Assembly: GCF_020733705.1 (NCBI RefSeq)
Contig: NZ_JAJFZM010000005.1
Coordinates: 62,001-126,000, forward strand
Direction of reading: 5' to 3'
DNA: 64,000 nucleotides
Source of the DNA: Nocardia australiensis
GTDB taxonomy: Bacteria; Actinomycetota; Actinomycetes; Mycobacteriales; Mycobacteriaceae
The notes beneath the pieces are model-generated. The model did no database searches. It saw nothing but the letters and a program-made list of their open reading frames with translations, and had not been told where the DNA came from. The translations under genes and the position numbers were made by a program. Of the stretch, positions 26,801-34,825 are shown piece after piece. Each line of letters starts with the position of its first letter. Position 1 is the stretch's first letter.

Positions 26801-27802
26801 GTGGAGTTGATCCATCGGTTCGTCGCGACCAATGGCATTCGGATGCACGTCGCCGAACAGGGCGAAGGTCATCCGGTGATCTTCTGCCACGGCTTTCCAC
26901 ATACGTGGTTCATTTGGCATCGCCAGCTCGAGACCGTCGCCAATGCCGGATATCGCGCCATCGCACCCGACCTGCGCGGTTATGGGCAAACCGATGCGCC
27001 CGCCGATATCGATGGCTACACGAATCGGGCGGTGATCGGCGACCTGCTCGGTCTGCTCGACGATATCGGCGCCGAGCGGGCGGTGTTCGTCGGCTTGGAT
27101 TTCGGTGCCGCCCTGGTGTGGGAATTGGCGTTGCGCGCGCCCGAACGCGTCAGCGGAATCATTGTCTTGAACAACCCCTTCGCGCCGCGCCCGCCGCGCC
27201 CGCCGTCGCAGTTGTGGGCCAAAGCCGCGCAACGGCACTTCCTGCATCTGGACTACTTCCAGCGGCCCGGTGTCGCCGACGCCGAACTCGCCGCCGACCC
27301 GAGTGGGTTCCTCGCCCGCGTCTACTACTCGCTCAGCGCGGACTATCACTATCTGGACACCTGGCGTTTTCCCGCCGAAGGCACCGGCTACCTCGACGTG
27401 TTGCCCGAGGCTCCGGCGCTGCCGTGGCGCTGGCTCGCTACCGACGAATTCGAAGTACTGGCACAGGATTTCGAACGCACCGGCTTCACCGGCGGCCTGA
27501 ACTGGTACCGCGTCCTCGACCGCAACTGGGAACTCACCGCCGACTATGCCGACGCCACGGTGGCCCCGCCCACCTATTTCCTCTACGGCGACCGCGACCC
27601 CGATATGGAGGGCTTCAGCGGCCGCGACCCCCTTGTCACCCTGCGTGCGCGCGTACCGAACCTCCGCGCGGTCACCAAGATCGACGGCGCCGGCCACCTG
27701 GTCCAACTGGAACGCTCGACAGAGGTCAACGACCTGATCGCCGCACATCTGCACGAGCTCGCGCGGGTTCCCGTGTGGCGAGATGCCCGCACGAGCGACT
27801 GA
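26801..27802 (+). CDS. Alpha/beta hydrolase, epoxide hydrolase-like
   Basis: 333 residues from GTG 26801, with GGAGG at 26791-26795; TTG at 26789 is less likely. Epoxide hydrolase/haloalkane dehalogenase layout: oxyanion HGFPHTWFIW, nucleophile motif GLDFGAALVWEL with Asp in the usual G-x-D-x-G position, and catalytic His in DGAGHLVQLE. The cap contains paired aromatic residues (YYSLSADYHYLDTW). Likely hydrolyses epoxides or esters in lipid or sterol catabolism, by association with the KstR-like site and the divergent SDR. A short decayed copy of its C-terminus exists at 29126-29215. Confidence 0.85.
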   Translation: MELIHRFVATNGIRMHVAEQGEGHPVIFCHGFPHTWFIWHRQLETVANAGYRAIAPDLRGYGQTDAPADIDGYTNRAVIGDLLGLLDDIGAERAVFVGLDFGAALVWELALRAPERVSGIIVLNNPFAPRPPRPPSQLWAKAAQRHFLHLDYFQRPGVADAELAADPSGFLARVYYSLSADYHYLDTWRFPAEGTGYLDVLPEAPALPWRWLATDEFEVLAQDFERTGFTGGLNWYRVLDRNWELTADYADATVAPPTYFLYGDRDPDMEGFSGRDPLVTLRARVPNLRAVTKIDGAGHLVQLERSTEVNDLIAAHLHELARVPVWRDARTSD

Positions 27803-27833
27803 GACAGTGCGATGCGCTGCCGGGCGAGCTGCC

Positions 27834-28046
27834 CTACCGGCTCGAGCCGCCCGCGGACAGTGATTCCAGCAGGCAGCTCCATTGCGGGGCGCCACCGGGA
27901 CAACCGGGGCTGGCGACCGGTGTCGGCTGTTCGGCCGCCTCGGCCGACTGTAGCGGGAGGCTCGAGGCCGAAGCAGGCCCGGCAACGGCCAACGGGGCAA
28001 GCAGCAGCGCGCTGACGAGCATTCCGGTACGAAGGTTGTTACGCAT
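27834..28046 (-). CDS. Small secreted protein
   Basis: 70 residues. Clear Sec signal MRNNLRTGMLVSALLLAPLA ending in GPASASS, leaving a mature peptide of about 43 residues with two cysteines (PGCPGGAPQWSCLLE) that could form a disulfide. GAAAGG precedes the ATG at 28046. No family recognised; convergent with the hydrolase, 31 bases apart. Confidence 0.6.
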   Translation of the reverse strand: MRNNLRTGMLVSALLLAPLAVAGPASASSLPLQSAEAAEQPTPVASPGCPGGAPQWSCLLESLSAGGSSR

Positions 28047-28334
28047 CGGGATTCCTTTCGGGCGGTGAGGGAGGCCGCCGCGCCTGAAAGGCTATCGATG
28101 CACGAGACACCGCGTACAGACCTGGGAAAGTGCGCCACCGAGATTGGGGGCAGCAGCCCTACGCGCGTCGGTGTGATGGGTGCTGCGGACGCCGACCACA
28201 CCTCCAGCACCGACCTGCGGAAAGCACGCAACCTGCCCTCCCACTACCGGTTACCGTTGCGCCTACTGTATTTCCACTGCGCACCCGCCGAATCCGATCG
28301 GCCCGGTCGCGCGCAGGCGGACATGGTCGGTCGG

Positions 28335-28688
28335 CTAATCGCCGGTCTGGGTCCATGCGGCGACGGGGAAGGTCAGGTATACGCCGAAGTCTTCGAGTGC
28401 GGTCGCCTCCGAGAGCAGCCGGTGGAGTAGATCGCAGCGGTCCTGGCGGTTGTCGGCACGACTCGGAAACCACTTGGAACGGACCTCGATGACGGCATCG
28501 AGGCCGCTCTGGTCGAACGGGCCGAGCGCACGGAAGCGGATCTCGATATCGCCGGGCCGAAGATCGCCGTCATAGGGTTCTTCCGGACACGCCACGGCCA
28601 CCGAAACGATATGTGGCAGGTGCTTTCCGAGCTCACGCAGGACGGACTCGGGGACATGGGGCGCGTAGGTGACCTCGACAAGTGGCAC
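28335..28688 (-). CDS. Conserved hypothetical, possibly tautomerase-superfamily
   Basis: 117 residues, start GTG at 28688. The protein begins MPLVEVTYAPHVPESVLREL, which after Met removal would expose Pro1 followed by a beta strand, as in 4-oxalocrotonate tautomerase and MIF relatives. Later segments GDIEIRFRALGPFD and DAVIEVRSKWFPSR fit a beta-alpha-beta repeat. No other motif confirms activity, so this is a suggestion. The 288 bases between this gene and 28046 hold nothing I can support. Confidence 0.6.
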   Translation of the reverse strand: MPLVEVTYAPHVPESVLRELGKHLPHIVSVAVACPEEPYDGDLRPGDIEIRFRALGPFDQSGLDAVIEVRSKWFPSRADNRQDRCDLLHRLLSEATALEDFGVYLTFPVAAWTQTGD

Positions 28689-28721
28689 GGTCCCAGGCTA
28701 GCGAGCGCGCGTCAGGACTCG

Positions 28722-29110
28722 GCAAAGAGTTTCCGGCGGCGGCTTCGATCCGCCGCTCGTCCAACAGGACCGTCTCGGTGGCGGGTCCGGGCGGGACGAA
28801 GCTGTCCTCGCTGGTGACGCGGGCCAGGCGGCGTCGAAACCGGCGTCGACGAGCGCGGCGCACACCGGTTCGGACACGCCGCCGGATCGGCGGGTTTCAT
28901 CGACGATGAGGACACGGCCCGTGGCGCGGGCGTGATACAGCAGATCGTGGACCGGCAACGGTGCCAGCCAGCGCAGGTCGAGCACCCTGGCAGCGATGCC
29001 GCGCACGGAGAGTCGTTGGGCGACACGCAAACTCATCGGCACCCCGTTGGCCATGGGAGAAGAACTGGAGCGTCGCCGCCTCACCGCGCACCTGATCGGC
29101 GGCATTGTGC
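28722..29110 (-). pseudogene. Decayed copy of the fused 2-oxoacid dehydrogenase E1 C-terminus
   Basis: The minus strand matches the C-terminal quarter of the intact E1 gene at 30920-33100 (for example MANGVPMSLRVAQRLSVRG, RVLIVDETRRSGGVSE, RVTSEDSFVPPGP). The frame is broken twice. First, an internal deletion corresponding to 31261-31613 of the intact gene (353 bases, not a multiple of three) joins the region before MANGVPM to sequence from GEAATLQFFSHG out of frame. Second, a frameshift after VDAGFDA moves RVTSEDSF into another frame. There is no N-terminal domain. Identity to the intact gene is very uneven (see the repeat entry). Confidence 0.85.
28891..29050. repeat. 160-base near-identical repeat, copy 1 (in E1 pseudogene)
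   Basis: 28891-29050 matches 31101-31260 at 158 of 160 bases by my reading (differences at 28956 and 29043). Both flanks drop abruptly to much weaker similarity on the C-terminal side. A second block, 29051-29080 against 31614-31643, matches 29 of 30. Same orientation, 2210 bases apart. Confidence 0.9.
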
Positions 29111-29125
29111 GCCCTTCGCTGATGT

Positions 29126-29215
29126 GTCCCCGATCTGCGTGCGGTAACCAATATCGAGGGCGCCGGACATTTGGTCCAGCTGGAAGCCACCACGGCGGTA
29201 GACATCCTGCTGCTC
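29126..29215 (+). pseudogene. C-terminal fragment of an alpha/beta hydrolase
   Basis: The plus strand reads VPDLRAVTNIEGAGHLVQLE then ATTAVDILL, closely matching VPNLRAVTKIDGAGHLVQLE of the intact hydrolase at 26801-27802, including the catalytic His. Only about 30 residues survive, with no start. It faces the E1 remnant tail to tail, which mirrors the convergent orientation of the two intact genes that flank this island. Confidence 0.75.
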
Positions 29216-29361
29216 TCCCCATCTCGCCCGACCTGGTCCCGACACCGTCGGAGGTGCCGCGCTAGGTGTGTCGTATCCCGGATGCCACCTGACGATCGGA
29301 CAGCTGTCGCGGGGTTGTCTCAGCGTCACCCGGCGGGATCGCCGTGCCCGATGACGCGAGG

Positions 29362-29390
29362 TTCTTGGCGACCGATGCGGCTGCTACTAT
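29362..29390 (+). promoter_or_regulatory. Promoter ahead of the efflux-gene leader
   Basis: TTCTTG (29362-29367) and TACTAT (29385-29390) separated by 17 bases. The expected transcription start falls on or next to the GTG at 29398, about 200 bases upstream of the MFS gene. Confidence 0.5.
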
Positions 29391-29397
29391 CCGAATT

Positions 29398-29427
29398 GTG
29401 AATTCTCCGGAGGCTTCCAGATCGTAG
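29398..29427 (+). CDS. Possible leaderless leader peptide (MNSPEASRS)
   Basis: GTG AAT TCT CCG GAG GCT TCC AGA TCG TAG starts seven bases after the -10 and ends at the base of a hairpin. A nine-residue peptide in this position upstream of a drug-efflux gene is the layout expected for ribosome-stalling attenuation. The peptide sequence itself matches nothing I know. Confidence 0.3.
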   Translation: MNSPEASRS

Positions 29428-29454
29428 CCACCTGGTCGTTCGGGCCCGGTGGCT
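29426..29454 (+). promoter_or_regulatory. Hairpin following the leader peptide
   Basis: AGCCACC (29426-29432) pairs with GGTGGCT (29448-29454), with possible inner GG/CC pairing. It overlaps the leader stop codon. No T-run, so it would act on translation or elongation rather than as a classical terminator. Confidence 0.4.
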
Positions 29455-29593
29455 GACTGTGTGATGCCCCGGTTTTCTCTGCCCGCGACCGTGTCTCGCG
29501 CCCCGTTGGGCGCGCTCAATTATTGCCGTTGATGTGGTGGCGCACGCGCGTGGCGAACCGACGGCTCAGTCGAGACGGTATCCGGGAGCCTTT

Positions 29594-30787
29594 ATGCCTG
29601 TAGTTGTTTTTGTTTTGAGTGTGGCGGTGTTCGCCCAGGGGACATCGGAATTCATGTTGTCGGGGCTCATCGAACCCATCGCTGCTGATATGGGAGTGTC
29701 CGTCGCCATGGCGGGCCTGCTGACCTCGCTGTTTGCGGTGGGAATGATCGTGGGAGCGCCGGTGATGGCGATGACGGCCGGACGCAGGCCGCCGAGGTAT
29801 TCGTTGTCGGGGTTCTTGATCCTCTTCATTGCGGCGCATGTAATCGGTGCTTCGACAACGAGTTTCGGCGTGCTGCTGGCGACCAGGGTGCTTGCGGCTA
29901 TCGCCGATTCCGGATTTCTGGCGGTCACCCTGGCGGCCTTGCCCGCTGTCGTCGGCGCCGAACGGGTTGGTCGTGCGACGGCGATCGTACTGTCGGGTGT
30001 GACGCTTGCCTGCATTGCCGGCGTCCCGGCGGGCGCGGTACTCGGGCAACTCGCGGGCTGGCAGGCGGCGTTCTGGGCGGTTGTTGTCGTCACCGCCCCC
30101 GCGCTCATGGCCACCTGGCTGCTTGTTCGAACCGAACCAATAGTGCCGCAAGCAGATTCGGATGCGACGCTACGGTCCGAATGGCGCGTACTTCGCCGGC
30201 CCCCTGTCGGTGCCTGGCTCGTACTCGGCGCGGTGGTGAACGGTGCGACCTTTGCCGCCTTCACTTATATGGCGGTGATCGTCACCGATATCGGTGACGC
30301 GGGTTCGGGATGGGTTCCGGTCATCTTGGCAGCGTTCGGCATCGGATCATTCCTCGGCGTGACATCTGGCAGTGGTGTGGCCGACCGATACCCGCGTCTC
30401 ACGGTGGGCCTCGGGGGTGTCGCCCTGCTGATCGTCTGGATCCTGACCGCGATAACCGCCGCGTTCTTGCCTGCCCTCCTGGTGATGTCGCTGGTCGGCG
30501 GTGCGGTGTCGTTCGGGGTCGGGTCGATACTGATCGGACTCATCGTAGGCACGGCGGCACCGCACGCACCGCGATTGAGTGGTGCCTTCGCCACGATGGC
30601 GTTCAATAGCGGCGCGGCCATCGGCCCGGTTCTGGCAGGTATGGCGATCGGGTACGGCGGCACGGCGATTGCCGCTGCGTGGACGAGTGCGGCAATGATT
30701 TTCGCCGCCATCGGATTCGGCGCATTCGCCCAATTCAAGTGGTCACTGTTCGATCAACCGGCCGAGCCCGAGCAGGTCATCCGGTGA
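29594..30787 (+). CDS. MFS drug efflux transporter (Cmx/chloramphenicol-type DHA1)
   Basis: 397 residues, twelve predicted helices, proton-driven export. Start ATG at 29594 (MPVVVFVLSVAVFAQGTSEF), chosen over 29534, whose extra residues look non-coding. The N-terminal SEFMLSGLIEPIAADMGVS and MAGLLTSLFAVGMIVGAPV are characteristic of the chloramphenicol/nucleoside efflux branch; the family motif GVTLACIAGVPAGAVLGQL (motif C) is present. The substrate is not provable from sequence. It lies between the E1 pseudogene and the intact E1, and may have arrived with the rearrangement that split them. Confidence 0.88.
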   Translation: MPVVVFVLSVAVFAQGTSEFMLSGLIEPIAADMGVSVAMAGLLTSLFAVGMIVGAPVMAMTAGRRPPRYSLSGFLILFIAAHVIGASTTSFGVLLATRVLAAIADSGFLAVTLAALPAVVGAERVGRATAIVLSGVTLACIAGVPAGAVLGQLAGWQAAFWAVVVVTAPALMATWLLVRTEPIVPQADSDATLRSEWRVLRRPPVGAWLVLGAVVNGATFAAFTYMAVIVTDIGDAGSGWVPVILAAFGIGSFLGVTSGSGVADRYPRLTVGLGGVALLIVWILTAITAAFLPALLVMSLVGGAVSFGVGSILIGLIVGTAAPHAPRLSGAFATMAFNSGAAIGPVLAGMAIGYGGTAIAAAWTSAAMIFAAIGFGAFAQFKWSLFDQPAEPEQVIR

Positions 30788-30919
30788 TGTTTCGTGGTCG
30801 GTCGAAAACGGTGGGCCGGCTCGTCGTCGAATCGGGTGTTGGGCCGTCGGAATTCGTCGTCGGCGAGTGCGGCACAGCTGGATTCGCGGGACGCGTCCGT
30901 GTGGCGATTTCGTGGTCGC

Positions 30920-33100
30920 CTATAGGTTGGCGAGGAGTTTCGTGGCCGCGGCCTCGATCGTATCCTCGGCCAGTAGGACGGTATCGGCAGCCGGTCCGAG
31001 CGGGATAAACGAGTCCTCGCTGGTGACCCGCACGACTCGGCCCGCGAATCCGGTGTCGACGAGTGCGGTGCAGATGGATTCGGAAACGCCTCCGCTGCAC
31101 CGGGTTTCATCGACGATGAGGACACGGCCCGTGGCGCGGGCGTGATACAGCAGATCGTGGACCGGTAACGGTGCCAGCCAGCGCAGGTCGAGCACCCTGG
31201 CAGCGATGCCGCGCACGGAGAGTCGTTGGGCGACACGCAAACTCATCGGCACGCCGTTGGCGAAGCTGACGAGGGTGAGATCGGTGCCGTTGCCATAGAC
31301 GCGTGCCCGGCCGATCTCGACGTGCTCGGAATCGGGCCGGGCAAGCCAAGCACTGTCGCCCGGCTGGTGGAGGTCCCGCGTGTGATAGAGGGCGATGGGT
31401 TCGAGGAACACGCAGACGCGCCCGTCGACGCGGGCGGCGGAGACGCAGGTGCGCAGCATGCCCGCGGCATCGTCCGCGCGTGTCGGGGACGCCAGGATGA
31501 CGCCGGGGATATCGCGAAGGGCCGCAATCGAATTGTCGTTGTGGAAGTGCCCGCCGAAACCCTTCTGATAGGCGTATCCGGCGATGCGCACCACCATCGG
31601 ATTCCGATATCGGCCATGGGAGAAGAACTGTAGCGTCGCCGCCTCCCCACGCAATTGGTCAGCGGCATTGTGCAGATAGGCCAGGTACTGAATTTCCGGG
31701 ATCGGTACGAAACCGGCCAGTGCGGTGCCGAGCGCCGTGCCGAGCACGCTTTGTTCGTCGAGCAAGGTATCGAAAACGCGGCGCGCGCCGAAGGTCTTCT
31801 GCAGTCCTTTGGTGACGCCGTATACGCCGCCCTTGCGCCCGACATCCTCGCCGAACACGAGCACATCGTTGTCGCGCCGCAGCAGTTCGGCGAGGGTGTG
31901 ATTGATCGCCTGGGCGAGCGTCATCGGCTCGACAGGTGCGGCGGCCCCCGCAATTTCGGTGGGCCGCAGCGCATCGGCGAACACGGCCGCCGGATGCAAT
32001 GGCGCGAGCGGTGCCATGACCCCGGCGGCCGAGGTCAATTTCGGTTCCCGCCACACCAATTCGGCCATGGCGGCGACGCGGTTTCGAATGTCGTCGTAGC
32101 GGTCGATGATTTGGCCGGGAGTGGCGACGCCGGTAGCGACGAGCAGGCGGGCCGTCGCGACGACGGGATCCCGCAATAGATCGTCGGCCATGTCGGCCGG
32201 ACGGCGATACGCGGATTCCACGTCCGAACCGGCGTGTCCCATGAGTCGCACCGTGCGCAGCCGTAGGAAGGCGGGTCTGCGGTATTCGCGCACCCAGCGG
32301 GTTGCCGCGTCGGCGGTGGTCAGCGCATCGATCGCATTCCAGCCATCGGCGCAGAAGTACTCCAGGCCGGGGCGAAGGCCGTAGGCGTGCTCGATCCAAT
32401 CCGGCGGTGTCGGCACGCTGATCCCGATGCCGTTGTCCTCGCAGACGAACAGCACCGGCATCGCAATCCCTTGGTGGGCAGTGTGAATCGCCGTATTGAT
32501 CGCACCCACCGCAGTGGAGTGATTGGCCGAGGCGTCGCCGAAACTGCACACCACGACCGCGTCCGGCGCCCATTCGCCGCGCACGCCGAGCCGCGCCGCC
32601 CGATCGATCGCGAACCCGAGTCCGACCGCGCGCGGCAGGTGCGACGCGATCGTCGACGTCTGCGGAATCACCCCAGCTGCCTTGCTCCCGAAAACCTTGT
32701 GCCTGCCACCGGATATCGGATCCGCGGCGGCGGCGACCACACCGAGCAGCACGTCACGGATGGGATCGAGACCGGGAACCTGCCGTGCGCGGTGCACGAA
32801 GAAGGCTCCCGAACGGTAGTGGAGCAGAGCCGGATCGGTGGTGCGCAGCGCCGCGGCAATGGCCGCATTCCCCTCATGTCCGGAGGACCCGATGCTGTAA
32901 TAGCCGCGCCGAGCACTGCCGAGTCGCCGTGCCGCGAGATCGAGATGTCTACTCGTCGCCTGTGATTCGAATAGCTCGAGGCAGGCGGTGCCGGTGATCC
33001 CGGGCGCGATCGCCGCTTCGGCGGGCGCCGACTCACTCGGAGTCAACGCCGAAATCTCCGCTACGAACCGCTCATCCAGATCAGCGGCATGCTCGGTCAT
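30920..33100 (-). CDS. Fused alpha/beta 2-oxoacid (branched-chain type) dehydrogenase E1 component
   Basis: Thiamine diphosphate enzyme that decarboxylates a 2-oxoacid and would pass the acyl group to a lipoyl E2. 726 residues from ATG 33100 (MTEHAADLDERF). The alpha half (to about residue 370) has YYSIGSSGHEGNAAIAAAL and the ThDP motif CSFGDASANHSTAVGAIN ending NGIGIS. The beta half has VFGEDVGRKGGVYGVTKGL, SVLGTALGTALAGFVPI and the C-terminal RVLIVDETRCSGGVSE. No E2 or E3 gene is nearby. The start lies 49 bases after the pgl stop on the same strand, so it may be read with the pentose phosphate operon. The 160-base repeat with the pseudogene falls in its C-terminal domain. Confidence 0.88.
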   Translation of the reverse strand: MTEHAADLDERFVAEISALTPSESAPAEAAIAPGITGTACLELFESQATSRHLDLAARRLGSARRGYYSIGSSGHEGNAAIAAALRTTDPALLHYRSGAFFVHRARQVPGLDPIRDVLLGVVAAAADPISGGRHKVFGSKAAGVIPQTSTIASHLPRAVGLGFAIDRAARLGVRGEWAPDAVVVCSFGDASANHSTAVGAINTAIHTAHQGIAMPVLFVCEDNGIGISVPTPPDWIEHAYGLRPGLEYFCADGWNAIDALTTADAATRWVREYRRPAFLRLRTVRLMGHAGSDVESAYRRPADMADDLLRDPVVATARLLVATGVATPGQIIDRYDDIRNRVAAMAELVWREPKLTSAAGVMAPLAPLHPAAVFADALRPTEIAGAAAPVEPMTLAQAINHTLAELLRRDNDVLVFGEDVGRKGGVYGVTKGLQKTFGARRVFDTLLDEQSVLGTALGTALAGFVPIPEIQYLAYLHNAADQLRGEAATLQFFSHGRYRNPMVVRIAGYAYQKGFGGHFHNDNSIAALRDIPGVILASPTRADDAAGMLRTCVSAARVDGRVCVFLEPIALYHTRDLHQPGDSAWLARPDSEHVEIGRARVYGNGTDLTLVSFANGVPMSLRVAQRLSVRGIAARVLDLRWLAPLPVHDLLYHARATGRVLIVDETRCSGGVSESICTALVDTGFAGRVVRVTSEDSFIPLGPAADTVLLAEDTIEAAATKLLANL
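31101..31260. repeat. 160-base near-identical repeat, copy 2 (in intact E1 gene)
   Basis: Partner of 28891-29050. It lies inside the beta-type C-terminal domain (MSLRVAQRLSVRGIAARV to RVLIVDE). The E1 frame is intact here. Confidence 0.9.
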
Positions 33101-33149
33101 CGAACGATCACCCTCCGTCCGGGGCGGATGCTGAATCGGCGTGCCGACG

Positions 33150-33899
33150 CTACGACAATGCCGCCGCGGCGTCGGTATCCAGCAGCCAGGTGGTGGACTC
33201 GATGCCCTTCGCCCCTGCGGAAGGGATGTCGACCGGGTCCGCGCCCGCGAGCGCGGCGGCGACGGCATCGGCCTTGGCGCGACCGCCTACCACAAGCACG
33301 ACATGCCGCGAGCGACGGACGGCAGGCAATGTGAGGGTCACCCGAACCGGTGGCGGCTTCGGCGAATCCGGTACGGCGACCACAAGTTCGTGTTGCTCGC
33401 GAACGGCGTCGGAGTGCGGGAACAGCGAGTTGATGTGACCCTCGCCCCCCATACCGAGCAGGTGCAGGTCGAACGCGCCGTGCTCGGCGAGATACGCATG
33501 CACGGCCGCCGAGTATTCGGCCGCGGCCTCTACCGGGTCGGGATATTCGCCGTCGGAGGTGGCGACCGGGTGCACCCGCGCGGGGTCGACGGGTACGAGA
33601 TCGAGCAGCGCCACCCGAGCCTGTAGGTCATTGCGTTCCGGGTCGTTCGTGGGGACGAATCGCTCATCGCCCCAGAACACATCGAGCTTCGACCAATCGA
33701 TATCGCCCGGAGCCTCGCGTACCCGCTCCAGCAATCCGATGCCGGTGCCACCGCCGGTCAGCACCACCGACGCGGATCCGCGTTCGGCCTGGGCCGCGAC
33801 CACCACGCCGACGAACCGCGCGGCCGCGGCGGCGACCAGGTCATCGGTGTCGTCGTGCACAACGACGGTGTCGGCAGGAAAGTGCGCGCGCTCACTCAT
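33150..33899 (-). CDS. pgl: 6-phosphogluconolactonase
   Basis: Hydrolyses 6-phosphogluconolactone, second step of the oxidative pentose phosphate pathway. 249 residues, SOL/DevB family. Signature motifs are VVLTGGGTGIGLLER, the substrate site FWGDERFVPTNDPERND, LLGMGGEGHINSLFPHS and AVPDSPKPPPVRVTLTLP. Last gene of the tkt-tal-zwf-opcA-pgl unit; its start overlaps the opcA end by eight bases. Confidence 0.96.
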   Translation of the reverse strand: MSERAHFPADTVVVHDDTDDLVAAAAARFVGVVVAAQAERGSASVVLTGGGTGIGLLERVREAPGDIDWSKLDVFWGDERFVPTNDPERNDLQARVALLDLVPVDPARVHPVATSDGEYPDPVEAAAEYSAAVHAYLAEHGAFDLHLLGMGGEGHINSLFPHSDAVREQHELVVAVPDSPKPPPVRVTLTLPAVRRSRHVVLVVGGRAKADAVAAALAGADPVDIPSAGAKGIESTTWLLDTDAAAALS

Positions 33900-34800
33900 A
33901 GGTCACCCTTTCGATTCCGTCGAGCGACTCGGCGTAGATCTCGTCGGCGTCGAGCCGGCGCAGCTCCTCGGCGAGGCAGTCACGCGTTTCCCTGCGGGCC
34001 AATGCGATTCGCTGATCCGGGTCACCGGTCTTGGTCAACGTCGCGGTTACTCCGGTCTGCGGCCGGGCGATCGCGATCGACGCCGACGGCCGATGCACCT
34101 CCACGCGCAGCGGACCGGTGCGGCGACGGACGGGGCAACCGAGCCGCGCGGCGAGCCAGCCGGCGAGTATGTCCAGTGCCGGTTCATCGTGCAATCCGGA
34201 TACCGTCACCGATTCGGCCGGTGCGTAGGGCGGTTCATCCAAGGTCGCCGCTAGCAGCGCCCGCCAGTAGGTGATTCGGCTCCACGCCAGGTCGGTATCG
34301 CCGCTGGCGTAGGACTCGCGCCGCCGCTTGATCGTCGCCTGCGGGTCCGGGGCGAAGGTGGCATCGGTAATGCGCCGAGTCGCCAAGCGTCCCACCGAAT
34401 CCTTGGACGGAAACTCCGGGGCGCCGCGCGGCCACCAGGCGACCACGGGGGTATCCGGGAGCAGGAACGGGATGACAACGCTGCTCTCGTGGTTGATCAG
34501 CTCGCCCTGCAGCCGTAGCACGATCACCTCGGCGGCGCCCGCATCACCGCCGACCCGGATCTGGGCGTCGAGCCTGGTCTCGGCCTCCCGGTCGCCACGC
34601 GCCAGCACGACCACCCGGCAGGGATGTTCGCGGCTGGCATCGTTGGCGGCTTCGATGGCCCCCTCGGCCTCGGAGCTGTCGAGCGTGCACACGACCAGGG
34701 TGAGCACCCGGCCCATCGTGATCACGCCATTGCTTTCCCGCAGCCGCACCAGGCGCTTGGTGACCTCGGCGGTGGTGGTCTCCGGCATGTCGACGATCAT
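33892..34800 (-). CDS. opcA: Glucose-6-phosphate dehydrogenase assembly protein OpcA
   Basis: Actinobacterial/cyanobacterial factor needed for assembly or redox activation of G6PDH. 302 residues. Family regions: VLTLVVCTLDSSEAEGAIEA, HPCRVVVLARGDREAETRLD, SSVVIPFLLPDTPVVAWWP and AWSRITYWRALLAATLDEPP. Sits directly downstream of zwf, overlapping pgl by eight bases, exactly as in Corynebacterium and Mycobacterium. Confidence 0.95.
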   Translation of the reverse strand: MIVDMPETTTAEVTKRLVRLRESNGVITMGRVLTLVVCTLDSSEAEGAIEAANDASREHPCRVVVLARGDREAETRLDAQIRVGGDAGAAEVIVLRLQGELINHESSVVIPFLLPDTPVVAWWPRGAPEFPSKDSVGRLATRRITDATFAPDPQATIKRRRESYASGDTDLAWSRITYWRALLAATLDEPPYAPAESVTVSGLHDEPALDILAGWLAARLGCPVRRRTGPLRVEVHRPSASIAIARPQTGVTATLTKTGDPDQRIALARRETRDCLAEELRRLDADEIYAESLDGIERVTYE

Positions 34801-34825
34801 CGGTCGGACTCCTCGATGGGTGAGG

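Noticed and set aside
28065..28430. 121-codon plus-strand ORF
   Set aside because: Overlaps the tautomerase-like gene antisense and lacks any protein-like pattern.
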